Both the position numbers and the translations under genes were made by a program. This document shows, one piece after another, positions 1-6,456 of a DNA stretch of 33,648 nucleotides. Source of the stretch: Variovorax sp. MHTC-1 (lineage in GTDB: Bacteria > Pseudomonadota > Gammaproteobacteria > Burkholderiales > Burkholderiaceae_C). Location of the stretch: NCBI RefSeq assembly GCF_003984645.1, contig NZ_RWKI01000032.1, positions 1 to 33,648 of the forward strand, written 5' to 3'. Below the pieces are notes generated by a model. It made no database searches. It was not told the DNA's origin and saw only the letters and a list, made by a program, of their open reading frames with translations. Every line of letters starts with the position of its first letter. The first letter of the stretch is position 1.

Positions 1-7
1 TCCGCTC

Positions 8-901
8 TCAACCGGTGATGATCGGTCGCAGCGCCTCGATCTCCCCGACCATGAAGTCGAAGAAGGCCGACACGCGCGGCGTGCGGCGCAGCTCCGGCAG
101 CGCGAGCAGCCGCCAGATGCGCGTGAGCTCCGGGATCGGACCCAGCACTTTCACCAGCTCGGCGTCCGCATCGCCCAGCGCCGTCGGCAGCGGCGCGATG
201 CCGACGCCGGCCTTCACCGAGTGCAGCAGGCCGAGCACGCTGTCGTTGCGCGAAACGATGCGCGCTCCGGGCGCGACCTGTTGCAGCCAGATCGCCGCGC
301 GATGCCGGGCCATGCTGTCGTCGAAGCCGGCCAGCGCATGAGCGGCCAGGTCTTCGACACTTGCCGGCTGGCCATGCTGCGCGATGTACTGGCGGCTGGC
401 GTAGACGGCCCATAGCGAATCCCCCAGCTTGCGGCCGACCAGCGCGTTGTCGTCGGTATCGCCCGAGCGCAGGGCGACATCGGCGTCGCCCTTGCGCAGG
501 TCGAGGTACTTGTCGCTCATCACGAACTCCACCCTGAAGGCCGGATGGCGCGCATGGAAGCGGTCCAGCAGGCCGGCGCGCGTCAGGCGGTCGACCAGCG
601 GCTCGGGACAGGTCAGCCTGATCACGCCCGCCGCATTGCGCCTGGAGTCGGCCATCTGCTGCTCGAAGGCCAGCACCGCCCGTTCGACGTGCTGCGCATG
701 CGGCAGCATTTCCTCGCCGAACGGCGTCAACCGGTAGCCGGTGGGAAGGCGCTGCACCAGCGGCCGCCCGATCTGCCGTTCGAGGGCCGCAAGCCGGCGC
801 TGGACGGTGGATTGATCGACCTTCAACGCGTGGCCGGCCGCCACCGTGCTGCCATGGCGCGCAACGGCGACGAAGTACTTGAGGTCGTTCCAGTCGAGCA
901 T
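8..901 (-). CDS. LysR-family transcriptional regulator
   Basis: A 297-residue LysR-type regulator. The N-terminal winged helix-turn-helix (about residues 1-60) carries the family pattern DLKYFVAVARHGS, followed by VDQSTVQRRLAALE. The rest is the co-inducer-binding domain (about 90-295). I chose the ATG at 901 because the LysR fold begins there; the open frame extends 27 codons further upstream with no family similarity. It is divergent from the cupin gene at 1012, and the 110-bp gap holds a dyad (935-949), so control of that neighbour and of itself is the usual inference. The effector is unknown. The stop lies 8 bases from the window edge, so downstream genes are not visible. Confidence 0.9.
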   Translation of the reverse strand: MLDWNDLKYFVAVARHGSTVAAGHALKVDQSTVQRRLAALERQIGRPLVQRLPTGYRLTPFGEEMLPHAQHVERAVLAFEQQMADSRRNAAGVIRLTCPEPLVDRLTRAGLLDRFHARHPAFRVEFVMSDKYLDLRKGDADVALRSGDTDDNALVGRKLGDSLWAVYASRQYIAQHGQPASVEDLAAHALAGFDDSMARHRAAIWLQQVAPGARIVSRNDSVLGLLHSVKAGVGIAPLPTALGDADAELVKVLGPIPELTRIWRLLALPELRRTPRVSAFFDFMVGEIEALRPIITG

Positions 902-934
902 GGATGGGTTATGCACTTGTGCGCCCCCCTTCTG

Positions 935-949
935 CAAGCCTGCGGCTTG
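935..949. promoter_or_regulatory. Candidate LysR operator (CAAGCC-N3-GGCTTG)
   Basis: A perfect 6-bp inverted repeat with a 3-bp spacer lies in the gap between the divergent LysR and cupin genes. Size and position suit a LysR-type binding site, but it is not a clean T-N11-A match, so the assignment rests on position and symmetry only. Confidence 0.3.
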
Positions 950-1011
950 TGGCGGCTGTGCCGCGCACCTACGCTGGAGCATTCCCGACGCTCATCCACA
1001 ACGAGGTTGTC

Positions 1012-1398
1012 ATGCTGCTGCTGCGCATCGTCATCGTTCACCTGTTCGCCTGCCTGGCCCCTCACGCGTGGGCGCAGGACGCGGTCCATACCGACAGCGA
1101 CAAGTACCGCGTCATTCTGGAGAACGACTGCGTGCGGGTGCTCGACTACAAGGATCTTCCAGGCGAGAAGACGCATCCGCACCGGCACCCGGACTTCGTG
1201 CTCTACGCGCTGGGCGCTTTCAAGCGCACGCTGACGCTGCCCGACGGCAAGGTGCTCCGGCGCCAGTTCGAGGCCGGTGACGTGATGTGGTCCGATGCGC
1301 AGACGCACACCGGCGAGAACGTCGGCGAGACCCCTACCCACGTGCTCATGGTGGAGCTGAAGAGGCCTTCAGCCGCCAGCGCGTGCGGCAAGCAGTAG
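1012..1398 (+). CDS. Secreted cupin-domain protein
   Basis: A 128-residue protein with an N-terminal signal peptide (MLLLRIVIVHLFACLAPHAWA, cleavage likely after AWA), so probably periplasmic. The body is a single small beta-barrel cupin. THPHRHPD gives the first metal-binding motif, and FEAGDVMWSDAQTHTGENVG is the second with a further His. The ATG at 1012 was chosen because it opens the signal peptide and follows an ACGAGG ribosome site; the open frame starts earlier at 904 without these features. It is divergent from the LysR gene and convergent with the cardiolipin synthase gene, with a 17-bp gap. The substrate cannot be told from sequence. Confidence 0.8.
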   Translation: MLLLRIVIVHLFACLAPHAWAQDAVHTDSDKYRVILENDCVRVLDYKDLPGEKTHPHRHPDFVLYALGAFKRTLTLPDGKVLRRQFEAGDVMWSDAQTHTGENVGETPTHVLMVELKRPSAASACGKQ

Positions 1399-1415
1399 CA
1401 CCCCGGCCGCTGGGC

Positions 1416-2705
1416 TCACAGCAGCTCGTTGAACGCGTAGAGCGCGTTGTCCTTGCAGCGGTGCCACAGCCCGCGGCGCGCCCACGCGTCGGCCTGCAGC
1501 TCGATGCAGTCGCGCGTGTCGCGCTCGAAGATCTCGTCCAACTGCGCGGCCAGCGCCTCGTCGCGCAGGCCGAGCGTGATCTCGTCGTTGGTCTCGAAGG
1601 AGCGGTCGTCGAAGTTGCTCGAACCGATGGCGCACCAGGCGCCGTCGATGGTCATCACCTTCTGGTGCAGCAGGCACTTCTGGTATTCGAAGATGCGCAC
1701 GCCGCCGGCCAGCAGCAGATGAAAGTTGCGGTGCGCCGCGTGCTGCACCATGGGCATGTCGGAAGCCTCGGTGGAGGGCACCATCACGCGCACGTCGACC
1801 CCGCGCTGCGCCGCCTCGCACAGCGCGTCGATCGCCTCGCCGTCGGGCAGGAAATAAGGGTTCTGGATGCGGATGCGCTTGCGCGCGACGCACACCACCA
1901 GGTGGTGCAGGATCTTCACCGCCGGCGGCGAGCCTTCGGGCTTGATGCTTGCGACGTGCACCGCCACCTCGCCCACGCGCTCGAGCGGCGGGAACACCGC
2001 ATCGCCGACGAACATCTCGCCGGTGTCTTCCACCCAGTTCTCGCTGAAGGCGCCCTGCACCGCATGCACCACCGGCCCGCGCAGGCGCACGCCGAGGTCG
2101 CTCACGTGCTTGCGGTCCTGTCCGTCGCCGAGCCAGCTGTCGACGATGCAGTGGCCGCCGACCAGCGCCACCTTGCCGTCGACCACCACCAGCTTGCGAT
2201 GGTCGCGCTCGTTGAAGACGCCGATGTGGCGCACATGGCTCGGGTGGTGCATCTCGAGCCGGCAGCCGGCCTCGCGCAAGCGGCGCGCCGCATCCTCGCC
2301 CATCTTCTTGCCGCCGTCGGCATCGACCAGCACGCGCACCGGCACGCCGGCGCGGCGGCGCTCGACGAGCGCATCGACCAGGCGCGTGCCGAGCACGCCG
2401 TCTTTCCAGAGGAAGGTCTCGAAGTGCACCGAGCAGGTGGCGGCGCGGATCTCCTCGAACATGGCGTCGAAGAAGGCGCCGTTCGCTAGCAGCTCGACCG
2501 CATTTCCCTCGTAGACCGTGCCCTGCGTGAGACCCGAAAGCGAGGGAAGCAGCTCGGCGATCGGCGCGTCGCAATCGATGACGAGCCGCGGATCGCGATG
2601 CCGGCGGATCGACCAGATGACGAGCCCCAGCACGACGACCACGAGCGCCAGCACGAAGGCGAGCGCCGAAGGCCACGACAGCGCTGCCAGGAAACCATCG
2701 CTCAT
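1416..2705 (-). CDS. cls: Cardiolipin synthase / phospholipase D-family protein
   Basis: A 429-residue membrane-anchored phospholipase D superfamily protein. One strong transmembrane helix (about residues 12-31) is followed by two PLD domains. Both HKD motifs are intact: HRKLVVVD (H169, K171, D176) and HQKVMTID (H347, K349, D354), each followed by the usual G-G/S-x-N/H stretch. This layout is typical of bacterial cardiolipin synthases that join two phosphatidylglycerols (or PG and PE) at the inner membrane. The ATG at 2705 precedes the transmembrane helix; 74 more in-frame codons upstream look like non-coding leader. It is divergent from the Rrf2 gene. Exact substrate (ClsA, ClsB or ClsC type) is not decided by sequence. 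Confidence 0.88.
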   Translation of the reverse strand: MSDGFLAALSWPSALAFVLALVVVVLGLVIWSIRRHRDPRLVIDCDAPIAELLPSLSGLTQGTVYEGNAVELLANGAFFDAMFEEIRAATCSVHFETFLWKDGVLGTRLVDALVERRRAGVPVRVLVDADGGKKMGEDAARRLREAGCRLEMHHPSHVRHIGVFNERDHRKLVVVDGKVALVGGHCIVDSWLGDGQDRKHVSDLGVRLRGPVVHAVQGAFSENWVEDTGEMFVGDAVFPPLERVGEVAVHVASIKPEGSPPAVKILHHLVVCVARKRIRIQNPYFLPDGEAIDALCEAAQRGVDVRVMVPSTEASDMPMVQHAAHRNFHLLLAGGVRIFEYQKCLLHQKVMTIDGAWCAIGSSNFDDRSFETNDEITLGLRDEALAAQLDEIFERDTRDCIELQADAWARRGLWHRCKDNALYAFNELL

Positions 2706-2801
2706 GTAGCTCTTTCGCGGAGTGGCGGTGCGCGGGATCGTAAGCGCTCCGGCGCGGGAACGGGTGCTCTCGATATCCCCAGGCCGCCACAGGTGATCCA
2801 T

Positions 2802-2822
2802 ATGCAACTTATCATGTTGCAT
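2802..2822. promoter_or_regulatory. Candidate Rrf2 operator overlapping the start codon
   Basis: ATGCAAC-N7-GTTGCAT is a perfect 7-7-7 inverted repeat of 21 bp. Its right arm includes the first two bases of the Rrf2 start codon at 2821. It lies in the divergent gap between the cardiolipin synthase and Rrf2 genes. Such placement suggests autorepression by the Rrf2 protein. No binding motif for this Rrf2 subgroup is assumed. Confidence 0.5.
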
Positions 2823-3282
2823 GAAACGAGATAGCAAGCTGTCAGGCGTGCTGCACGCCCTTCTGCACATGGCAGAGATGCAGGAGCCGGCCACGTCCGA
2901 ATCTCTGGCCGCGGCGATGCAGACCAACCCGGTCGTGGTCCGCCGGCTGATGGCGGGGCTGCGCTATGCGGGCTTCGTGAGTTCGGCCAAGGGGCATGGC
3001 GGCGGCTGGGTGCTTTCCTGTCCGCTTTCGGAAATCACGCTCGGCGACATCTACGAAGCGCTGGGTGCGCCGCCGCTGCTGGCGGTGGGGCACCGCACCG
3101 AGAGTCCGGGCTGCGTGGTCGAGCAGGCGGTCAACTCGGCGCTCGACCACGCCTACCGCGATGCGGAGGCGCTGCTGATGGCCAGGCTGCACGAGGTGAC
3201 GCTGGCCGCGCTGTCGAAGGATTTTCATCGCCGCATGGTGGCCGGCGGTCATTCATTGGGGGACATTGCTCATGCGTCATGA
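2821..3282 (+). CDS. Rrf2-family transcriptional regulator
   Basis: A 153-residue Rrf2-type winged-helix regulator. The recognition region spans about residues 24-50 (ESLAAAMQTNPVVVRRLMAGL), followed by the glycine-rich wing GHGGGWVLS and the helix SEITLGDIYEAL that defines the family. Only two cysteines are present (C67 and C98), so the three-cysteine cluster site of IscR and NsrR is absent; a YwnA-like, cluster-free, possibly redox-sensing member is more likely. No Shine-Dalgarno precedes the ATG and no other in-frame start is close, so the message may be leaderless or poorly translated. Its 3' end overlaps the next gene by 11 bp, so the two form one unit. Confidence 0.88.
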   Translation: MKRDSKLSGVLHALLHMAEMQEPATSESLAAAMQTNPVVVRRLMAGLRYAGFVSSAKGHGGGWVLSCPLSEITLGDIYEALGAPPLLAVGHRTESPGCVVEQAVNSALDHAYRDAEALLMARLHEVTLAALSKDFHRRMVAGGHSLGDIAHAS

Positions 3283-4183
3283 CGCTCTGGTGGTCGGCGG
3301 AAGTTTTGCAGGCCTCTCCGCGGCGATGCAGCTCGCGCGTGCGCGCCGCTCCGTCTGCGTGGTCGATGCGGGTGCGCCGCGCAACCGCTTCGCGGCGGCC
3401 TCGCACGGCTTCTTCGGGCAGGACGGCGAGCCGCCGCTGGCGATGATCGCGCAGGCGCGCGAGCGGCTCCTGGCCTATCCGTCGGTGCGCTTCGTCTCGG
3501 GCCATGCGGTCGGCGCCGCGCCCGATGGCGCCGGCGGCTTCGTCGTTTCGCTGGAGGCCGGCGAGCCGATCTCGGCGTCCAGGCTGGTGCTCGCCTTCGG
3601 CGTGCACGACATGCTGCCGGAGATCGCCGGCCTGCGCGAACGCTGGGGCGCCAGCGTTCTGCATTGCCCCTATTGCCACGGCTACGAGTTCGGCGGACGC
3701 CGGTTGGGGGTGCTCTATCGGAACCCGCTCTCGCTGCATCAGGCCCAGCTGATCGCCGAATGGGGGCCGACGACCCTGTTCCTCGACGGCGAGGACGTGC
3801 CGGACGATGCCGAGAGCGCCGCGCTGCACGCGCGAGGCATTGCCATCGAGCCGGATCGCGTCCTTGCGCTGGAGGGCGGCGACACGCCGCGTTCACTCGC
3901 CGGCGTTCGCGTCGCGGATGGCCGGCTGGTGCCGCTGGACGCGCTCTACATCGTGCCGCGCACCCGCATGAGCAGCCCGCTCGCCGAGCAGCTCGGATGC
4001 GCCTTCGACGACGGCCCCTTCGGCCCGGTGATCCGCACCGACGCCATGAAGCAGACCACCGTCGCCGGCGTTCACGCCGCGGGCGATGCGGCGCAGTTCA
4101 TGCAGAACGCCACGCTGGCCTCGGCCGACGGCGTGATGGCCGGCGTGTCGCTGCACCGGTCGCTGGTCTTCGATCAGCGGTAG
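3272..4183 (+). CDS. Thioredoxin-reductase-like FAD-dependent oxidoreductase
   Basis: A 303-residue flavoprotein of the thioredoxin reductase fold. The FAD-binding GGSFAGLSAA lies at residues 9-18, the redox dithiol CPYC at 132-135 within HCPYCHGYE, and the second FAD motif GVHAAGDAA near the C-terminus. The NADPH-binding GxGxxA motif expected just after the dithiol is not evident; the stretch reads GVLYRNPLSLHQAQ. The CPYCHGYE form resembles small-molecule dithiol oxidases and low-molecular-weight reductases more than TrxB itself. The ATG at 3272 follows a GGGGGAC ribosome site and overlaps the Rrf2 gene, implying co-expression and regulation by it. The 3' end overlaps the convergent lipoprotein gene by 10 bp. 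Confidence 0.85.
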   Translation: MRHDALVVGGSFAGLSAAMQLARARRSVCVVDAGAPRNRFAAASHGFFGQDGEPPLAMIAQARERLLAYPSVRFVSGHAVGAAPDGAGGFVVSLEAGEPISASRLVLAFGVHDMLPEIAGLRERWGASVLHCPYCHGYEFGGRRLGVLYRNPLSLHQAQLIAEWGPTTLFLDGEDVPDDAESAALHARGIAIEPDRVLALEGGDTPRSLAGVRVADGRLVPLDALYIVPRTRMSSPLAEQLGCAFDDGPFGPVIRTDAMKQTTVAGVHAAGDAAQFMQNATLASADGVMAGVSLHRSLVFDQR

Positions 4184-5103
4184 CCGGCCTCGTTGGCGTT
4201 GTGGATGATCCAGATCAGGTGGCCGCTGGAGAAGTCGCCCATGCCGCCGCCGGCGAAGATCAGGCGGCCCTGGCCCTTGTAGGTCATCTCGAAGCGATGA
4301 CGGTCGGCGCCGAAGTAGAAGGGAATCCAGGCCTTGCCCGTGATGTAGGCGCCCTGGTCGGTGGGCGGCCCCGCGAGGTCGGTCACTTGCCGCACCGGCA
4401 TGCCGATCTGCAGCTTGCTGAACTTGCTGTTGGGCGCGGGGTTGCCGGTGATCTCGCCTTCGTAGTCGTTGATGCCCTTCACGGTGCGGCCGCTGCCGGC
4501 CTCGACCTTGGATGAGTCGACCACGTTGCCTTGCGCGTCCATGCCGGCCTTGGCAGGGCCGCCGCTCGCACGCGCAGGCGCTGCCGGCTTTGGCGCGGGC
4601 GCGGGTGCAGGGGCAGCGGCCGGCGCCGCCGCAGACTTGACGGGCTCGGGCGCTGCGCAGCGTTCGAGATCGACGATCCTCTGCTTGCTCTTGGTCACGA
4701 AGCGATAGCCGGCGACCTTGGTGCTGACCTCGCCGCCGGCGAAGCCGGGGGCGGCGGTCCTGCAGCGGAAGTAGGTCGCATCGGTGTCGTCGACCTCGTA
4801 GTGCCCGGCTGGCACGCCGCGGCCCTTGGCCTTGGCAAGGTTCAGCGCCACCGTCTTGCCGACCAGCTCCTGACGCACGCGCTTCTCGTTGCCGTTGCCC
4901 AGCACACCGGTGAGCTCGTCGTAGCTCATGCCCTCGGGCACGGGCGGGGCCGGCGGCGCAGCCGGTGCCGGCGCGGCTTGGGGTGCGGGCGCCGGGGCGG
5001 CAGCCTGCGTCGCGGTGCCGGACTGTTTCGTCGCGCAGCCCGCAGCGAGCACGGCGATCGCGGCCGTCATGGCCAGGGTGGAAAAAGAGATCCTCAAGTT
5101 CAC
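4174..5103 (-). CDS. Ala/Pro-rich outer-membrane or periplasmic lipoprotein
   Basis: A 309-residue predicted lipoprotein of unknown function. The signal peptide ends in the lipobox LAAGC, followed by an Ala/Pro linker, a first domain (about 55-155, beginning MSYDELTGVLGNGNEKRV), a second Ala/Pro linker, and a C-terminal domain containing KLQIGMPVRQVTDLAGPPTD, which resembles the BamE/SmpA-type KIxxGMtxxqVxxllGxP pattern. I favour the GTG at 5103, which has GGAG eight bases upstream and opens the signal peptide; an in-frame ATG at 5139 would add 12 residues before it. It is divergent from the PepSY gene. A cell-envelope role is inferred from the lipobox only. Confidence 0.75.
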   Translation of the reverse strand: MNLRISFSTLAMTAAIAVLAAGCATKQSGTATQAAAPAPAPQAAPAPAAPPAPPVPEGMSYDELTGVLGNGNEKRVRQELVGKTVALNLAKAKGRGVPAGHYEVDDTDATYFRCRTAAPGFAGGEVSTKVAGYRFVTKSKQRIVDLERCAAPEPVKSAAAPAAAPAPAPAPKPAAPARASGGPAKAGMDAQGNVVDSSKVEAGSGRTVKGINDYEGEITGNPAPNSKFSKLQIGMPVRQVTDLAGPPTDQGAYITGKAWIPFYFGADRHRFEMTYKGQGRLIFAGGGMGDFSSGHLIWIIHNANEAGYR

Positions 5104-5129
5104 TGTCGATACTCCGTTGTTGGTATGTG

Positions 5130-5147
5130 GCGTTCGCATTCGAACGC
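5130..5147. promoter_or_regulatory. Candidate operator (GCGTTCG-N4-CGAACGC)
   Basis: A perfect 7-bp inverted repeat with a 4-bp spacer, located 27 bp upstream of the lipoprotein start in the divergent gap with the PepSY gene. It may be a regulator site or a hairpin in the lipoprotein leader. It does not resemble a Fur box. Confidence 0.3.
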
Positions 5148-5221
5148 GAGCGGCATTCTGGCCGACGATGGGAAATGCGGTAGCATCTTTTTCCCGCCCC
5201 TCCTCCCAATCTCCCAGCCAA

Positions 5222-5239
5222 CGCACCGCCAGCGGTGCG
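5222..5239. promoter_or_regulatory. 18-bp palindrome in the PepSY gene leader
   Basis: CGCACCGC-CA-GCGGTGCG is a perfect palindrome with 8-bp arms, 43 bp upstream of the PepSY start. A second hairpin (5258-5276: ACGGGAC, loop TCGC, GTCCC-C-GT with one bulge) follows and ends seven bases before the ATG. Together they could be an operator plus a translation-blocking or attenuating hairpin; no function is proven. Confidence 0.35.
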
Positions 5240-5282
5240 CAGCCAAGAACCATCGTGACGGGACTCGCGTCCCCGTTGTTTC

Positions 5283-6413
5283 ATGCTGCGCGCTCCGCTG
5301 AGACGTCTATGGCTCAGGATTCACCGCTGGATCGGCCTCTCGCTCGGTCCGCTGCTCGCCCTCACCGCCCTGGTCGGCGGCGTGCTCGTCGTGGCGCTGC
5401 CGCTCGACCGCTACGCCCATCCCGCCTTCTTCGTTGCACGCACGGCCGGTGATGCCACGGCAGCGGCATCGCCGCTGGAGCCGTTGCGCCAGCGCCTGCT
5501 GGCCGAGTTCGGCCCCGACACCAATTTCACGCTGCGTCCGCCGCGCCGGCCCGGCGAGACGCTCTGGGTGTACGTGCGCGGCAAGTGGGAAGGCACGCTC
5601 TACCTCGACCCCGCGACCGGCGCAGAACAAGGACGGCGCGGCACGCACGAGGGCGCCTACAACCTGCTCTTCGAGCTGCACAGCAGCCTGCTGCTGGAAG
5701 ACACCGGCAAGGCCATCCTGGCCTTCGCGGCCCTGGCTTACCTGTTTCTTCTGGTCACCGGCTTGGTGCTCTGGTGGCCCACGCGCTGGCCGCCGACGCT
5801 GCGCATCGCGCTCGACCGCGGTCTGCTGCGCGGGCTGTTCGACCTGCACCGCACCGGCGGCGCGCTGCTCGGGCTGCTGATCGCGGTCTCCGTCTTTACC
5901 GGGGCCTACATGGCCTGGCGGCCGCTGGGCAATTTCATCTCCACCGCGATCGGGCAGCAGCCGGTCAAGCCGCCCGTGGTTCCCAAGGGCGCGCCGGCCG
6001 GAACGCGGCTTCCGCTCGACCAACTCGTGGCCCGCGCGCAAGAGGAGTTTCCGGGCCAGCCGATCAGCTACGTTCAGGTGCCCGCGAAGACCGACCGGCC
6101 GCTGCGCGTGCGCTTCCGGCTGGCCGACGATCCGCATCCGAACGGCATCGCCTCGGTCTGGCTGCATCCGCAAACGGGCGAGGTGCTGGCGGTGCGCCGG
6201 TGGCAGGAGCTCGACGCCGGCAACGGCGCGGTGGTGCTGATCTATCCGCTGCACACAGGCGTACTCGGCGGGCCGGTGCACGAAGCCGTCACCGCCCTGC
6301 TCGGCCTCGCGCTCGGCGGCCTTGGCCTGAGCGGCGTCTGGCTCTGGTGGCGCCGGCGCGCCGTGGCAGGCGCCGCCCGCAGCAACGCGCTTTCGAGCCG
6401 CACGACGTCCTGA
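5283..6413 (+). CDS. PepSY-associated transmembrane protein (putative ferric-siderophore reductase type)
   Basis: A 376-residue inner-membrane PepSY_TM family protein. About four transmembrane helices are visible (residues 16-40, 145-166, 190-212, 332-356) with large periplasmic segments between them. Conserved histidines occur in the family positions: RIHRW (H14), ELHSS (H133), FDLHRTGG (H189) and YPLHTG (H324). In characterised relatives such histidines bind haem used to reduce iron in imported siderophores. The TonB-dependent receptor starts 43 bp downstream on the same strand, which supports a shared iron-uptake operon. No Shine-Dalgarno is obvious before the ATG, and two hairpins lie in the leader. 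Confidence 0.82.
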   Translation: MLRAPLRRLWLRIHRWIGLSLGPLLALTALVGGVLVVALPLDRYAHPAFFVARTAGDATAAASPLEPLRQRLLAEFGPDTNFTLRPPRRPGETLWVYVRGKWEGTLYLDPATGAEQGRRGTHEGAYNLLFELHSSLLLEDTGKAILAFAALAYLFLLVTGLVLWWPTRWPPTLRIALDRGLLRGLFDLHRTGGALLGLLIAVSVFTGAYMAWRPLGNFISTAIGQQPVKPPVVPKGAPAGTRLPLDQLVARAQEEFPGQPISYVQVPAKTDRPLRVRFRLADDPHPNGIASVWLHPQTGEVLAVRRWQELDAGNGAVVLIYPLHTGVLGGPVHEAVTALLGLALGGLGLSGVWLWWRRRAVAGAARSNALSSRTTS

Positions 6414-6456
6414 GCCGGGCCGCCTTGCGCTCGCACATTTTTTATAAGGAGAAATC

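Noticed and set aside
1287..2489. A 400-codon plus-strand open frame opposite the cardiolipin synthase
   Set aside because: The minus strand has both HKD motifs; this frame is rich in chance His and Arg.
5104..5282. A Fur box before the PepSY/receptor operon
   Set aside because: I looked for GATAATGATAATCATTATC-like sequence on both strands and saw no convincing match; the palindromes present are GC-rich and different.
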